A stretch of DNA of 60,621 nucleotides from Deinococcus alpinitundrae (GTDB lineage Bacteria; Deinococcota; Deinococci; Deinococcales; Deinococcaceae). The notes beneath the pieces are model-generated. The model did no database searches. It saw only the letters and a list, made by a program, of their open reading frames with translations, and was not told the origin of the DNA. Within the stretch, counting starts at the first letter, position 1. The number at the start of each line of letters is the position of its first letter. Positions 51,999 through 60,533 of this stretch are shown one piece after another. The position numbers and the translations under genes were made by a program. Location: positions 1 through 60,621 of the forward strand of contig NZ_WXZL01000022.1 in NCBI RefSeq assembly GCF_009982895.1. Direction: 5' to 3'.

Positions 51999-52163
51999 CA
52001 TATCCTGTCTTCTCTCCCACACGCAGTCCGCTCACTGTGGGGCTGGTCCAGTTCCACACAACGGCCATAAGAGCTTAACCTGCGACTTTCGCAGGAGGTC
52101 TAGTGAAGGCACAGGCGAGGGAGCGCCCAGTCAGGTCCTTGATGCACCGCTCTCGTCTTACTG

Positions 52164-52844
52164 TCAGTCGTGTGACGACCCGGAGGTGGTCAGGAGACGT
52201 TCGAGGCCCTTCAGAAGAAGATCGAGACCGAACTCGAAGCGCTCGACACGCCCACCCATCTGCGCAATCGTGCTGACGACCGCGTGGAAGTACGGGTAGC
52301 GGTCGGCAGGAATCAGCGCAATCCCGGCCACAGCCATCTGCGCGGCGTCCTCGGGCGCAAAGGGCAGGTTGAGCTGTTGGAGTGTAAAGCCGAAGATGTG
52401 ACCGTCCAGGGCGTGCCACGCGTCGAGCGTCTGCTCCACTGTGAACCCGCCCTGACGCAGCCAGGCAAACGTGTCATCGATGTAGCCCAGCATGGCGGGC
52501 CCAATGTTGACCCGTGATCCCATCAGTGGACAGGCCCAGCGGTGACGCAGCAGCACCTGGTGCGCCGAGATTGCGCGCTGGCGCATGGCGTCCTTCCAGT
52601 CATTGGCGTCATGGGGTATATCGATCTCGGCGATAACGAGGTCAATCAGGCCATCAATCAAGTCGCTCTTGTCCTTGACGTACTTGTAAAGCGACATGGC
52701 TTCGACGCCCAGCGCCTGGCCAACACGCCGCATGCTCAGCGCTTCGAGGCCGTGGAGGTCGACGAGCTCCAGGCCAGCGTGCAGGATGCGCTCGCGGGTG
52801 AGTGGCATTCGAGGTTCGGCCTGGGAGAGGTCTGGTGGGGTCAT
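52164..52844 (-). CDS. TetR/AcrR-family repressor
   Basis: 226 residues from the ATG at 52844. The N-terminal HTH is RILHAGLELVDLHGLEALSM, RRVGQALGVEAMSLYKYVKD. The C-terminal part (QVLLRHRWACPLMGSRVNIG and on) is of the tetracycline-repressor C-terminal type that binds a small ligand. It diverges from the DUF4386 gene across a symmetrical operator and probably represses both genes. Confidence 0.88.
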   Translation of the reverse strand: MTPPDLSQAEPRMPLTRERILHAGLELVDLHGLEALSMRRVGQALGVEAMSLYKYVKDKSDLIDGLIDLVIAEIDIPHDANDWKDAMRQRAISAHQVLLRHRWACPLMGSRVNIGPAMLGYIDDTFAWLRQGGFTVEQTLDAWHALDGHIFGFTLQQLNLPFAPEDAAQMAVAGIALIPADRYPYFHAVVSTIAQMGGRVERFEFGLDLLLKGLERLLTTSGSSHD

Positions 52845-52881
52845 GGCGTACTCCTTGGTTGAGTACCAAGAAGAGGTCCTC

Positions 52882-52922
52882 TTGACAAGCTTACAGTGTA
52901 AGTCTAGGCTTACACTGTAAGC
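52882..52922 (+). promoter_or_regulatory. TetR operator and divergent promoter
   Basis: TTGACA (52882-52887), 17 bases, TAGGCT (52905-52910) forms a near-consensus promoter towards the DUF4386 gene. Overlapping it is GCTTACAGTGTAAG, six bases, and the exact complement CTTACACTGTAAGC: two near-palindromes forming one perfect inverted repeat (52889-52922). A repressor bound here would block polymerase. Confidence 0.8.
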
Positions 52923-52979
52923 CCGAATTGAGCCGTGTCCCCTTCCTCTGTCCACTGCTGCGCTTTTAAGAGGTCCATC

Positions 52980-53738
52980 ATGCATGCCACTTTGAACCCC
53001 CAGAACGAGAACCTTCGGACGAACCCGTCCCCGTCTGCTGCCGCACCCACTGCTGGGGTTGCGCTGCTGCTTATGGCTGCGCTCGCCCTCTTCGCCGAGT
53101 TCTTCGTTCGTTCCCGACTGATGGATCCGAATGACCTCACCGTGACGATCAACCACCTGCGCGCCTCCGGGCCCCTTTTGCGGGCTGGGATCGTGGCCAA
53201 CTTGGTCGTCGCCCTCTTGGACGTCCTCGTTGCTGCCGCGCTGTATGAAGTTTTCAGGCACGCAGGGCGAGGCCTCGCTCTGTTCGCGGCGGCCAACCGC
53301 GTCGTGTACGCGGCCATCTTTGCCACCGCGACGTTGGGTCAGGTTCTCGCCTTGCGTATCGCCACAGGCACCAACGTCCCATCAGGCGGTCGGCAAGAAC
53401 AGGTTGTCTCTCTCGCCGCAGCGTTTCTCGACCTGCACGCGTTTGGGTGGCAGATCGGGTTGGCGTTTTTTGCTGTTCATCTCGCGGCGCTCGGCGGGTT
53501 GATCATACGTTCCGGTGCCGCGCCCCGTTGGATCGGCGCGCTGCTCATCCTCGCTGGTGCCGCGTACCTGACGGACGCCTTCGCGAACGTGCTTCTGCCC
53601 AACTACACGGACTACGCCGCCGTTCTGAAAGCTTGCGTCGCCCTCCCTGCCCTGGTCTCGGAACTCTCGCTGTGCGCTTGGCTGCTGACCTCCGGCAGAC
53701 GGGCACGGGCCGCGGTTGCTCACCTCCAGTCCGCCTAG
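52980..53738 (+). CDS. DUF4386-type membrane protein
   Basis: 252 residues from the ATG at 52980 (AGAGG seven bases upstream). About six membrane helices, e.g. AGVALLLMAALALFAEFFV, AGIVANLVVALLDVLVAAAL and IGALLILAGAAYLTDAF. The pattern (LYEVFRHAGRGLALFAAANR...) fits the DUF4386 family, of unknown function. Control by a TetR regulator suggests response to a small hydrophobic compound. Confidence 0.8.
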   Translation: MHATLNPQNENLRTNPSPSAAAPTAGVALLLMAALALFAEFFVRSRLMDPNDLTVTINHLRASGPLLRAGIVANLVVALLDVLVAAALYEVFRHAGRGLALFAAANRVVYAAIFATATLGQVLALRIATGTNVPSGGRQEQVVSLAAAFLDLHAFGWQIGLAFFAVHLAALGGLIIRSGAAPRWIGALLILAGAAYLTDAFANVLLPNYTDYAAVLKACVALPALVSELSLCAWLLTSGRRARAAVAHLQSA

Positions 53739-53831
53739 CCGCCAGACAGCGCTTCACGCCTTGTGTTCCTCGGGGTCTCCTGGACGCCTACCCAGGCTGG
53801 ATCGACACCAGCATCCTCTCACTGAATCGCC

Positions 53832-53900
53832 TCGATTTCCGGTGCATAACGGGCGATCATGCTCAACATCAAAGGCGGCCTCCGGGTCGCCTTCTTCACT
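53832..53900 (+). repeat. Repeated terminator cassette, copy 1
   Basis: About 64 bases (TCGATTTCCGGTGCATAACG ... GGTCGCCTTC) nearly identical to 60411-60473. It ends with the hairpin GGCGGCC-TCCG-GGTCGCC and CTTCTTC, a terminator on the + strand following the DUF4386 gene. Confidence 0.7.
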
Positions 53901-54094
53901 TGCCTCATGACCACTCAGCGTGTAGAAGTCATCCAGAAATTCCCCTATGACTTTCCTTCAAGCCGCGCTGGGCGGACGTCGAACCCTCGTTAGTCTTTGG
54001 GTTAAACGGTTTGCCTATAACCCCGTCTGGTAGAGCATCGATGTCACCCTGTCCTGATTTTCTGGATGACTTCTACGGTCTACTTTTCACGCTG

Positions 54095-54192
54095 AGTGCG
54101 TCGACGGAACTGTTTGCGGTTCATCTTCAGCGTGCGGGTCGGGTGTTCTTGCTGCACCTTATAAGCTTAACCTGCGACTTTCGCAAGAGGTC
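54095..54192 (-). mobile_element. IS5-family end remnant
   Basis: 98 bases matching the right part of the split IS5 derivative (GTGCGTCGACGGAACTGTTT to ACTTTCGCAAGAGGTC). The end plus TA (54193-54194) supplies the stop codon of the gene at 54192. The rest of this copy is missing. Confidence 0.7.
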
Positions 54193-57100
54193 TAATAGGG
54201 TAAGGGCTGGTCGTGAAGCAGGAGGGAAAAGGCCTCTTCAGCAGGCATCGGTGCACCGAAGTAATACCCTTGAGCATAATCACACCCTGCTTGCTGAAGC
54301 CACTTCCACTGTTCTACGCTTTCAATCCCCTCGGCAACAACCTTCATTCTCAGGCTCTGTGCCATCGCAAGGATGGTCCGGACCAACTCGGCATTCTCGG
54401 CGCTACTGAAAAGCTGCCGAATAAAGGAGCGGTCGATTTTAAGAGCAGAAGCAGCAAATTGCTGTAGATAGCTCAAGGATGAATATCCAGTTCCAAAATC
54501 GTCAATATACAATTGCAGCCCGAGATGACGCAAGGCGTTGATGTTGTTCTGCACAGTAGCACTCCGGCGAAGGAGCAAGCTCTCCGTTATTTCTAGGCGC
54601 AGGAAGGCTGGAGCGAACGCTGTCTCGTGAAGAATGCCCTGTACGACATCGGCGAAATCCGGTCTGGAAAACTGCAACGTGCTGGCGTTCACGCTTAGAA
54701 AACACTGTTTGGCTTGAGGCGCGATTTTGGACCAGGCATGAATCTGTTGGCACGCCTCCCGCAGCACGAATTGATCAATTTCAGAGATGAGCCCAATATC
54801 TTCTGCCACAGAGATAAATTCTGCTGGGCTCACGAATCCTCGCACGGGATGTTTCCAGCGAGCAAGGGCTTCAAATCCAATCAGTTCTGCCGTCTCAATT
54901 CGCACAATGGGTTGGTAGTACACCGAAAGGGCCCGTTGACTCAAGGCTTGTCGCAGTTCACCTTCTAGCCAGGTCCGCGCGAGGAGGTGATCATGCATGG
55001 CCTGTTCAAACACTACGGACTGCCCCGGACCACTGGCTTTCGCGCGATACATCGCGATATCCGCGTCACGCATGATGTCTTCGTATTGCCGATACTGGCC
55101 TTGGTTGGTCACGATACCGATGCTCGCCGTCACAGCAGAAAGGTGCCCGCCGATTTCAAATGGTTTGGAGAGGGCCTGTTGAATACGTTGAGCGATCTTC
55201 AAAGCGCCCTGGGGTTCTTGAATATCATCGAGCAATACAGCGAACTCGTCACCACCAAAACGGGCGACCGTGTCTTGTGCCCGGACACTGCTTTCCACCC
55301 GTTGGGCAAATTCAATAAGGAACCGATCCCCAATATGATGACCGAAGGTATCGTTCACTGTCTTAAACCGATCGCAATCGAGAAACAGAACTGAGAAGCC
55401 CTGACTGGGATGCCGTGAAGCACGGGCTATAACACGCTGAAGTTGCTCGTGGAACAGCGCCTTGTTCGCCAAGCCAGTCAGGACATCGTGAATGGCGGCA
55501 TGCCAAAGCTGCGTGTTCAACCGCTGTAACTCCAACGTCCGGTCGGCCACTCGCTGTTCAAGTCTATTATGGGCTGCTTGCAAGGCGTGCATTTGTTCCA
55601 GTTGATGGATAGATTGACTGATGGTGTGCTGTGGCGTCTGCTCATCGAAGAAGATGTCCACCGGCTGGTCCGCGAGCAGATAACCATACTGCTCCTGTTG
55701 AAAGAACAATGGCGTGACAAGCAGGTGTCCGTGAGCCAGTTCTGAGCGCATGCTGTTGGGCAGGAGCTGCGATGTGGGAAAGGGTGTGCCGTCCATAGAG
55801 GAGGTGATGCCTTCCGTGAACACCACACGGCTCTCTGGATTCAATGTAGATCCGAAGGAGCTGTACAGCACCAGAATGGCCCGTTCGAGATGTAGGTTCT
55901 TGAGGTACTTCCGGGCAGTCTCGAACAGGGCGTCGTAGCTTACGGCAGACGTCATGTTCGAGAGTAGGACAGCATTGTTTGTCTCTGCAAGGCGCTGCCG
56001 AACGTGAGCCATCTGCAGCGCGTCGTATAGCAAGGTCTGAGCATCCGAATAAAGGACTTCAGACGCTTCCAGCAGGGCGTCATCCAAGGTGGAACGTATA
56101 ACCCGACGAAATTCGCCTAGACGAACGCGCCAGATCGCAAAATGCTGATCCTGATGCAAATGCTCTAGTAAAGTTGTCTTGAAATCTTCTAAGAACGCTT
56201 GATGTCGTTCAGGCCTGCTTGCGGCGAAACGATATTTCTCAAACACCTCCCTGTGAAGTCCTGAAAGTTGCTCGATCTGACGAATTAGGCTATGATCAGA
56301 TGATGCTGTACTCTTTATTCCGCAGGATTCGCGCACGATAAGTTGTGCTGGAAGATAAATGTCTGTCCTGATGCCTTCGTTGAAGAGAAGTTCGGTGGCC
56401 ACACGGGCCTGTTCAAGAAAGGGTTGCCGGACGCTAGTCAATGGAGGAATCGCGTTGCGGTAGTGCTCATCATCATCAAAACCGACGACAGCAACATCAC
56501 CAGGGACTCGGAGGCCATGCTTCCGCAAAGCCATGATGACCCCATCAGCCATCTCATCATTGGCAGCCACCACGACATCGAAGTCCGTGGTGGCGGCCAA
56601 CAATTTCGTCATTTCGTCATATGCTATCCCGACACGGAAATCACCATTCAGGACCAGGCTTTCATCCAAGTGAAGCCCGTAAAAGTCGAGTTTATCTCGG
56701 AAGACCTGTTCGCGTATGTTGGAATCCTCATTACCCGTTCGTCCGCGCATGAAGACGAAGCGTTTCAGCTCTCGATTCACGATGAGATGGTCCATTAAGG
56801 CGTCCATACCCGCCCGGTTATCGATGACGACTGAAGGAATGCCTTCGATTTTTCGACCGATAGCTACAGTCGGCAGTGAATGGAAGCGTGAAGCGAACGC
56901 AGCCATTTCCTGTTCACTGGCACTCCGACCAAGGTTGGCAGAGATAATAATGACCCCGGAATGTTGCTGTGGTTGAATCAAGTCGTACACGAGATTGGCC
57001 GAGTGTAGACTGTGCCCCTCGGGAACAAGCTCCCGCCCAACGTAGATGGTCGAGGCGACGCCGTGTGCGTCTAGAACCTCTCGGATTCCAGCCAGCAGGT

Positions 57101-57254
57101 GCGCTTGATAGTTATGGATGTAATCCCCGACGATAGCGACGTTCTGAGGCGAATTGGGCAACGATACGCCAGGGTGATAACTCACTGTACTGAGATCTTG
57201 AGCGTCACCGTCTACTTCAGCGACTTCTGAGACCTGTAAGCTGGACTCAGGCAT
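54192..57254 (-). CDS. LacI-fold sensor fused to GGDEF and EAL domains
   Basis: 1020 residues, no signal peptide, no membrane segment, no HTH. Residues about 38-310 form a periplasmic-binding/LacI effector domain (QNVAIVGDYIHNYQAHLLAG, VVIDNRAGMDALMDHLI, VVAANDEMADGVIMALRKHG, VVGFDDDEHYRNAIPPLTSV). A GAF-like linker follows, with a helix before the GGDEF domain (VARFGGDEFAVLLDD, RAQD inhibitory site five residues upstream). The EAL domain (LIGFEALARWKHPVRGF, LRLEITESLL, DDFGTGYSSLSYL, KIDRSFI, VAEGIESVEQW, AQGYYFGAPM) keeps its catalytic residues. It likely senses a cytosolic sugar-like ligand to set cyclic-di-GMP level. Its stop codon comes from an adjoining IS5 end. Confidence 0.9.
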   Translation of the reverse strand: MPESSLQVSEVAEVDGDAQDLSTVSYHPGVSLPNSPQNVAIVGDYIHNYQAHLLAGIREVLDAHGVASTIYVGRELVPEGHSLHSANLVYDLIQPQQHSGVIIISANLGRSASEQEMAAFASRFHSLPTVAIGRKIEGIPSVVIDNRAGMDALMDHLIVNRELKRFVFMRGRTGNEDSNIREQVFRDKLDFYGLHLDESLVLNGDFRVGIAYDEMTKLLAATTDFDVVVAANDEMADGVIMALRKHGLRVPGDVAVVGFDDDEHYRNAIPPLTSVRQPFLEQARVATELLFNEGIRTDIYLPAQLIVRESCGIKSTASSDHSLIRQIEQLSGLHREVFEKYRFAASRPERHQAFLEDFKTTLLEHLHQDQHFAIWRVRLGEFRRVIRSTLDDALLEASEVLYSDAQTLLYDALQMAHVRQRLAETNNAVLLSNMTSAVSYDALFETARKYLKNLHLERAILVLYSSFGSTLNPESRVVFTEGITSSMDGTPFPTSQLLPNSMRSELAHGHLLVTPLFFQQEQYGYLLADQPVDIFFDEQTPQHTISQSIHQLEQMHALQAAHNRLEQRVADRTLELQRLNTQLWHAAIHDVLTGLANKALFHEQLQRVIARASRHPSQGFSVLFLDCDRFKTVNDTFGHHIGDRFLIEFAQRVESSVRAQDTVARFGGDEFAVLLDDIQEPQGALKIAQRIQQALSKPFEIGGHLSAVTASIGIVTNQGQYRQYEDIMRDADIAMYRAKASGPGQSVVFEQAMHDHLLARTWLEGELRQALSQRALSVYYQPIVRIETAELIGFEALARWKHPVRGFVSPAEFISVAEDIGLISEIDQFVLREACQQIHAWSKIAPQAKQCFLSVNASTLQFSRPDFADVVQGILHETAFAPAFLRLEITESLLLRRSATVQNNINALRHLGLQLYIDDFGTGYSSLSYLQQFAASALKIDRSFIRQLFSSAENAELVRTILAMAQSLRMKVVAEGIESVEQWKWLQQAGCDYAQGYYFGAPMPAEEAFSLLLHDQPLPY

Positions 57255-57441
57255 GATTGACCATATCTTGAGAAATCTTTCTGGACTCTGACGCCTTTGG
57301 CAGGTTGTGTTGCTTGGCTGGATTCTGGCAACTTAACGCCGGCAGGCTGGTGAGCCGTACTTGACCAGAAGTCCTCCTGCCACCATTTTTCCCTCAGCCA
57401 GCGTGACGTACAACCGGGGCTTCAGAGCAACGGCAGGCTGA

Positions 57442-58083
57442 TCACCGACCCTGCTCGGCCTGCAAGGGAGAACGGGGGAGGAACTGTTGTTCGAGCGTCT
57501 GGGCCAACCAGTGCTCGTACTCATCAGGACTCCAGCCCCATTCGTTCACCAACTCGAGGTACAGCTCGGATCTCGTGAGGGCCAGGTAGATCGCGACCAT
57601 TTTCTTCGGCTCCAGATCTGATCGGAAGAACGGCGCACTGGCCTCGATCCAGCGGCCCACATGGGTGCGGCGTCCACTCAGGGCGCTCTGAAGTTCGGCG
57701 GCGGCCTCCGCATCTACGGCGGCGGCACTGGTGTAGATCGCCATCATGGCTGCCCCTTGTTCCCATTGGTGGCGTGTCGCATTCGCGAAGATCGACAGCC
57801 GCCGCGCTGGGTCGAGTTCTGTAAGCGCTTCTTCATAGCGTTCACGGGCTTGAGACGTTTGATGCCAGGACTCGCGAATGGCCTTGAGCAGGCCACGTTT
57901 GTTGGTAAAGATGGCGTAAATAGTACTGACCCCCACACCGGCGCTGGCAGCAATCGCCTCGATGGTCGTCAGGCCAAACCCTGTTTCGAGAAAGAGCCGT
58001 TGCGCGGCGTCAAGAATCAACCGCTGGGTTTCGGCGGCCTGCCGCTGACGGTGGGTGGGCGCGCCCTGGGGCTTGACATTCAT
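57442..58083 (-). CDS. TetR-family repressor
   Basis: 213 residues from the ATG at 58083. HTH: RLILDAAQRLFLETGFGLTT, IEAIAASAGVGVSTIYAIFT, NKRGLLKAI. The C-terminal ligand domain is helical. It diverges from the SnoaL-like gene with a 58-bp AT-rich spacer (AGTATAACAG ... GTGTAACT) that may hold its operator. Confidence 0.87.
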   Translation of the reverse strand: MNVKPQGAPTHRQRQAAETQRLILDAAQRLFLETGFGLTTIEAIAASAGVGVSTIYAIFTNKRGLLKAIRESWHQTSQARERYEEALTELDPARRLSIFANATRHQWEQGAAMMAIYTSAAAVDAEAAAELQSALSGRRTHVGRWIEASAPFFRSDLEPKKMVAIYLALTRSELYLELVNEWGWSPDEYEHWLAQTLEQQFLPRSPLQAEQGR

Positions 58084-58141
58084 GGAGCAAAGTATAACAG
58101 TATTGATTAGAGTGTAACTACATTTAACGGAGGTAGGTTCT

Positions 58142-58579
58142 ATGGATGCTGAAACGAACCGCGCGCTCGTCCTGATGGTCTTCGACCGGGCCTTTAACCA
58201 CGGTGACACCAGCGTCTTCGACGAGCATGTGCCTGCCTCAGGAACTGACCACCAGGAGAATCCAGGCACAGAGATGCGGCCTCACCTCAAGGAGATCGTG
58301 ACGATGTTGCGCACAGCGTTTCCGGACCTCCACTTTGAGATCCACGATGCCCTGGCAGAGGGCGAGATTGTCGCCGTGCACTCGACGATGACGGGGACAC
58401 ATCTTGGGCCGTTCATGGGCGTGCCACCGACAGGCCGGCCGATCAAGGTGCGGCATATGCATTTTCTGCGCTGGCAGAACGGCCAGAACACTGACCTCTG
58501 GCACCTCTGGGACGTGCCGGGATTGATGCGGCAGTTGAACGGGCCCCAACCAGCAGTGATCTCAACATACGATGCGTGA
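58142..58579 (+). CDS. SnoaL-like ester-cyclase family protein
   Basis: 145 residues from the ATG at 58142, GGAGG upstream. SnoaL fold: LVLMVFDRAFNHGDTSVFDE, FPDLHFEIHDALAEGEIVAV, STMTGTHLGPFMGVPPTGRP, and KVRHMHFLRW, then DLWHLWDVPGLM. Members bind small hydrophobic molecules; most have unknown substrates. Probably repressed by the divergent TetR. Confidence 0.87.
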   Translation: MDAETNRALVLMVFDRAFNHGDTSVFDEHVPASGTDHQENPGTEMRPHLKEIVTMLRTAFPDLHFEIHDALAEGEIVAVHSTMTGTHLGPFMGVPPTGRPIKVRHMHFLRWQNGQNTDLWHLWDVPGLMRQLNGPQPAVISTYDA

Positions 58580-58713
58580 ACCGAGTGGGGCCAAGCGACC
58601 GAACTGGGTCTGGCCGGCAGCAATCTGCCGGTCGAGCAGATTGCCGGCGAGCCGTTGGGAAAGCTGGAACGCGGCTGTGCGCCGTGACCCGCTCCTACCA
58701 GGAAGGCGAGCAG

Positions 58714-58905
58714 ATGATCATCGAGACTCAGGAAACGGTGTGCAGTGCCGGCGAGCCTTTGGGCAGCGAGCGGACGTGCACCTTGACGCTGGGAGCAGTG
58801 TGGGGCGCGCTGGAAGCCATCACCGGAGAGATGTGGCTGGGCGAACACACCGACTCTGTTCTCCGCGGCGGCACTTCTGACAAGTTCGTCTTCAGCCCCT
58901 TCTAA
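58714..58905 (+). CDS. Small ORF, unknown
   Basis: 63 residues (MIIETQETVCSAGEPLGSER ... SDKFVFSPF) with GGAAGGCG ahead of the ATG at 58714. The sequence upstream in other frames also looks like coding (VEQIAGEPLGKLERG), so this may be a remnant of a larger gene. A long hairpin follows. Confidence 0.35.
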   Translation: MIIETQETVCSAGEPLGSERTCTLTLGAVWGALEAITGEMWLGEHTDSVLRGGTSDKFVFSPF

Positions 58906-58949
58906 ACACGTTTCAGCGCCTGCTCCGCACGTTAAAGGAAGGGCCTGAG

Positions 58950-59006
58950 AGGGTGGGCCGTGGTTGTCCTGGCATTGGTGTGCCGGCACAGCACACGGCC
59001 CACCCT
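58950..59006 (+). terminator. Long hairpin, possible terminator
   Basis: AGGGTGGGCCGTG (58950-58962) and its exact complement (58994-59006), then TTCG. The wide loop contains a smaller stem (TGCCGGCA). It lies 49 bases left of an IS6 end. Confidence 0.5.
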
Positions 59007-59054
59007 TTCGATTCGAAAAGCAACATGGTTATTTTTTATGGTATCTGCTCCGAG

Positions 59055-59846
59055 GGTCCTGGCAAGTTAATCAGCGACGGGCCGAACGGAACCAGTGGCG
59101 GTCTGAACTTCAGATGGCCACTCCAACTGCGGCTCGCCATGCCAAATGGGCACTGTTTTGGTTCGATCTTCTGAGGTCGGCGGAAACGGCAGTGCGGGTA
59201 TGCTGGTGAAGGTTCGAGACGCGGGCAGGCAAGGCTAAGAATTCCTGTGCCCTGTGGGGATTTTTGAAGCCGATCTGGCTCCGCTCCTGTTGTCTGGTGA
59301 GCCGCTGCGATTGTTTGATCAGGTTAGTACGGCGAGCAGGCGAGATGACTTGGACGTGCGCCACGCTGTGGAGCACGGGAAGTTCTCGAATAGCCGCTCC
59401 GTAACTCCAGAGTTTTCACGTCTGGCACGTCATCATGCACCAGGAGTCTTGTGAAGAAGGTCTCCACTGCTTGGGTATCTCGACGAGCTTGCAGAAGAAG
59501 ATCCAGCACCGCGCCAGATTCTGTCGATGGCTCGCCAAAGCCAAAATTTCTTGCCACTAATCTCGATGCGCACCTCATCCAGGAACCACCGGGAACCCCG
59601 ACGGGGTTCCCGGTGCCGTAACTCTTCGGTAAGGAGCGGTGCGAACTTGATGTTCCACTGCCGGAGCGTCTCATGGCTGACGACGATACCGCGCTCCTGG
59701 AGCAATTCCTGAACGTCGCGCTGGCTCAGTGGGAAGCGGTGATAGCGCCAGAGTGCGTATTGGATGATGCTCAGAGGGAAACGGTAGCGGTATGGCTTGC
59801 GATCAGTCACGGACAGTTGGCCTACCGCGCTTACCCTGCCAGAACT
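59055..59846 (-). mobile_element. IS6-family element, 792 bp, decayed
   Basis: Ends GGTCCTGGCAAG (59055) and AGTTCTGGCAGG (other strand, 59846); size fits IS6. No target duplication is seen. The transposase inside is frameshifted. Confidence 0.7.
59240..59810 (-). pseudogene. IS6-family transposase, frameshifted
   Basis: GTG at 59810: TDRKPYRYRFPLSIIQYALW, RYHRFPLSQRDVQELLQERG, then FLDEVRIEISGKKFWLWRAI with the first catalytic Asp. Near 59515 the frame shifts to ESGAVLDLLLQARRDTQAVE and TFFTRLLVHDDVPDV, and later parts degrade. Non-functional. Confidence 0.75.
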
Positions 59847-60019
59847 ACGACAGTCGGGGTTCTCCTGGTGGCTTGCCCATGGATGTTCAGCACCCACAGG
59901 TACCGCTGTTCATCGGTCGTTCACGGCTGTTTTTCTACTGTTCTCTCAGGCAGAGGACAAGCGGCACACGCCCAGGGGAAACGAAAGACTCCCTCCACTG
60001 ACCACCCAAGGAGAACACC

Positions 60020-60388
60020 ATGAACACCAAGACCAGACTGCTGATCGCCACCCTCGCTGCAAGTGTCGCCCTCTCCTTCTCCGCTTCCGCAGCCACCACA
60101 CCCAGCGCCAGTGCCCCGGTGCGTATCGCCCAAGACCAACCCAGCACGGCGCTGGTGGCCCTTCGTCTGCCCTACGTCGCCGCTCCACGTGAAGCCGCCG
60201 CCCGCTTCACCCCACCCGAGTTCTGCTACATCGGCAAAATGAAGGTCGCCTGTACCTTGACGGACGCCCCTTCTCAGGACCCCACCGCCCGCTTCACCCC
60301 ACCCGAGTTCTGCTACGTCGGCAAAATGAAGGTCGCCTGCACCTTGACGGACGCCCCTTCTCAGGACCCCACTGGATCCCGACCATGA
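60020..60388 (+). CDS. Exported protein with a 29-residue tandem duplication
   Basis: 122 residues. Strong AAGGAGAACACC before the ATG. Signal peptide MNTKTRLLIATLAASVALSF SASA, then a spacer, then two near-identical 29-residue units beginning ARFTPPEFCY and ending APSQDPT (one residue differs, Ile/Val). Each unit has a Cys pair spaced CYxGKMKVAC. It is likely a small secreted disulphide-containing protein; the function is unknown. The duplication is recent at DNA level. A repeated terminator cassette follows. Confidence 0.75.
   Translation: MNTKTRLLIATLAASVALSFSASAATTPSASAPVRIAQDQPSTALVALRLPYVAAPREAAARFTPPEFCYIGKMKVACTLTDAPSQDPTARFTPPEFCYVGKMKVACTLTDAPSQDPTGSRP
60200..60373 (+). repeat. 87-bp tandem repeat, two units
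   Basis: Units 60200-60286 and 60287-60373 differ at only a handful of bases (e.g. ACATCG/ACGTCG, TGTACC/TGCACC). In-frame within the exported protein. Confidence 0.9.
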
Positions 60389-60410
60389 GCTCAACTTCGG
60401 GCGCATAAGC

Positions 60411-60473
60411 TCGACTTCCGCTGCGTAGCGGGCGATGATGCTCAACATCAAAGGCGGCCTTCGGGTCGCCTTC
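60411..60473 (+). repeat. Repeated terminator cassette, copy 2
   Basis: Nearly identical to 53832-53895. It contains GGCGGCC-TTCG-GGTCGCC followed by TTCC and ends transcription of the exported protein gene. Confidence 0.65.
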
Positions 60474-60533
60474 CGCTTTGGCCTAAGGGTACTTGGATAA
60501 GAGAAAATCAGGGAATTTTATCTAGAGCATTTG

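Larger units (their letters stand above)
49991..52066 (-). mobile_element. IS1-like transposon with two passenger genes, 2076 bp
   Basis: Ends: GGCTGTTGAGTGGAAC at 49991 and GGCCGTTGTGTGGAAC on the other strand from 52066. They match at 25 of 28 positions and run into CCAGCCCC. A perfect 8-bp target duplication ATAAGAGC flanks both sides (49983-49990 and 52067-52074). Inside are a transposase with two stop codons and, as cargo, an XRE regulator and a membrane protein. Confidence 0.85.
49690..52100 (-). mobile_element. IS5-family deletion derivative, split by another transposon
   Basis: Left end GACCTCTTGCGAAAGTC (49690) and right end, complement GACCTCCTGCGAAAGTC (to 52100), are flanked by TA on each side. 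Only 49690-49990 and 52075-52100 are IS5; between them sits an IS1-like transposon with its target duplication. After removing it, about 335 bp remain, containing the start and end of the transposase but not its middle. Confidence 0.75.

Noticed and set aside
57303..57440. GGTTGTGTTGC at 57303 as a further IS6 end
   Set aside because: The sequence inside it does not match the IS6 3' end or its hairpin, so the 11-base match may be chance.
59921..60451. 176-codon minus-strand ORF with GGVLRRGVRQGTGDLHFADV repeats
   Set aside because: It is the antisense of the exported protein's tandem duplication. The sense frame has a signal peptide and a strong ribosome binding site.
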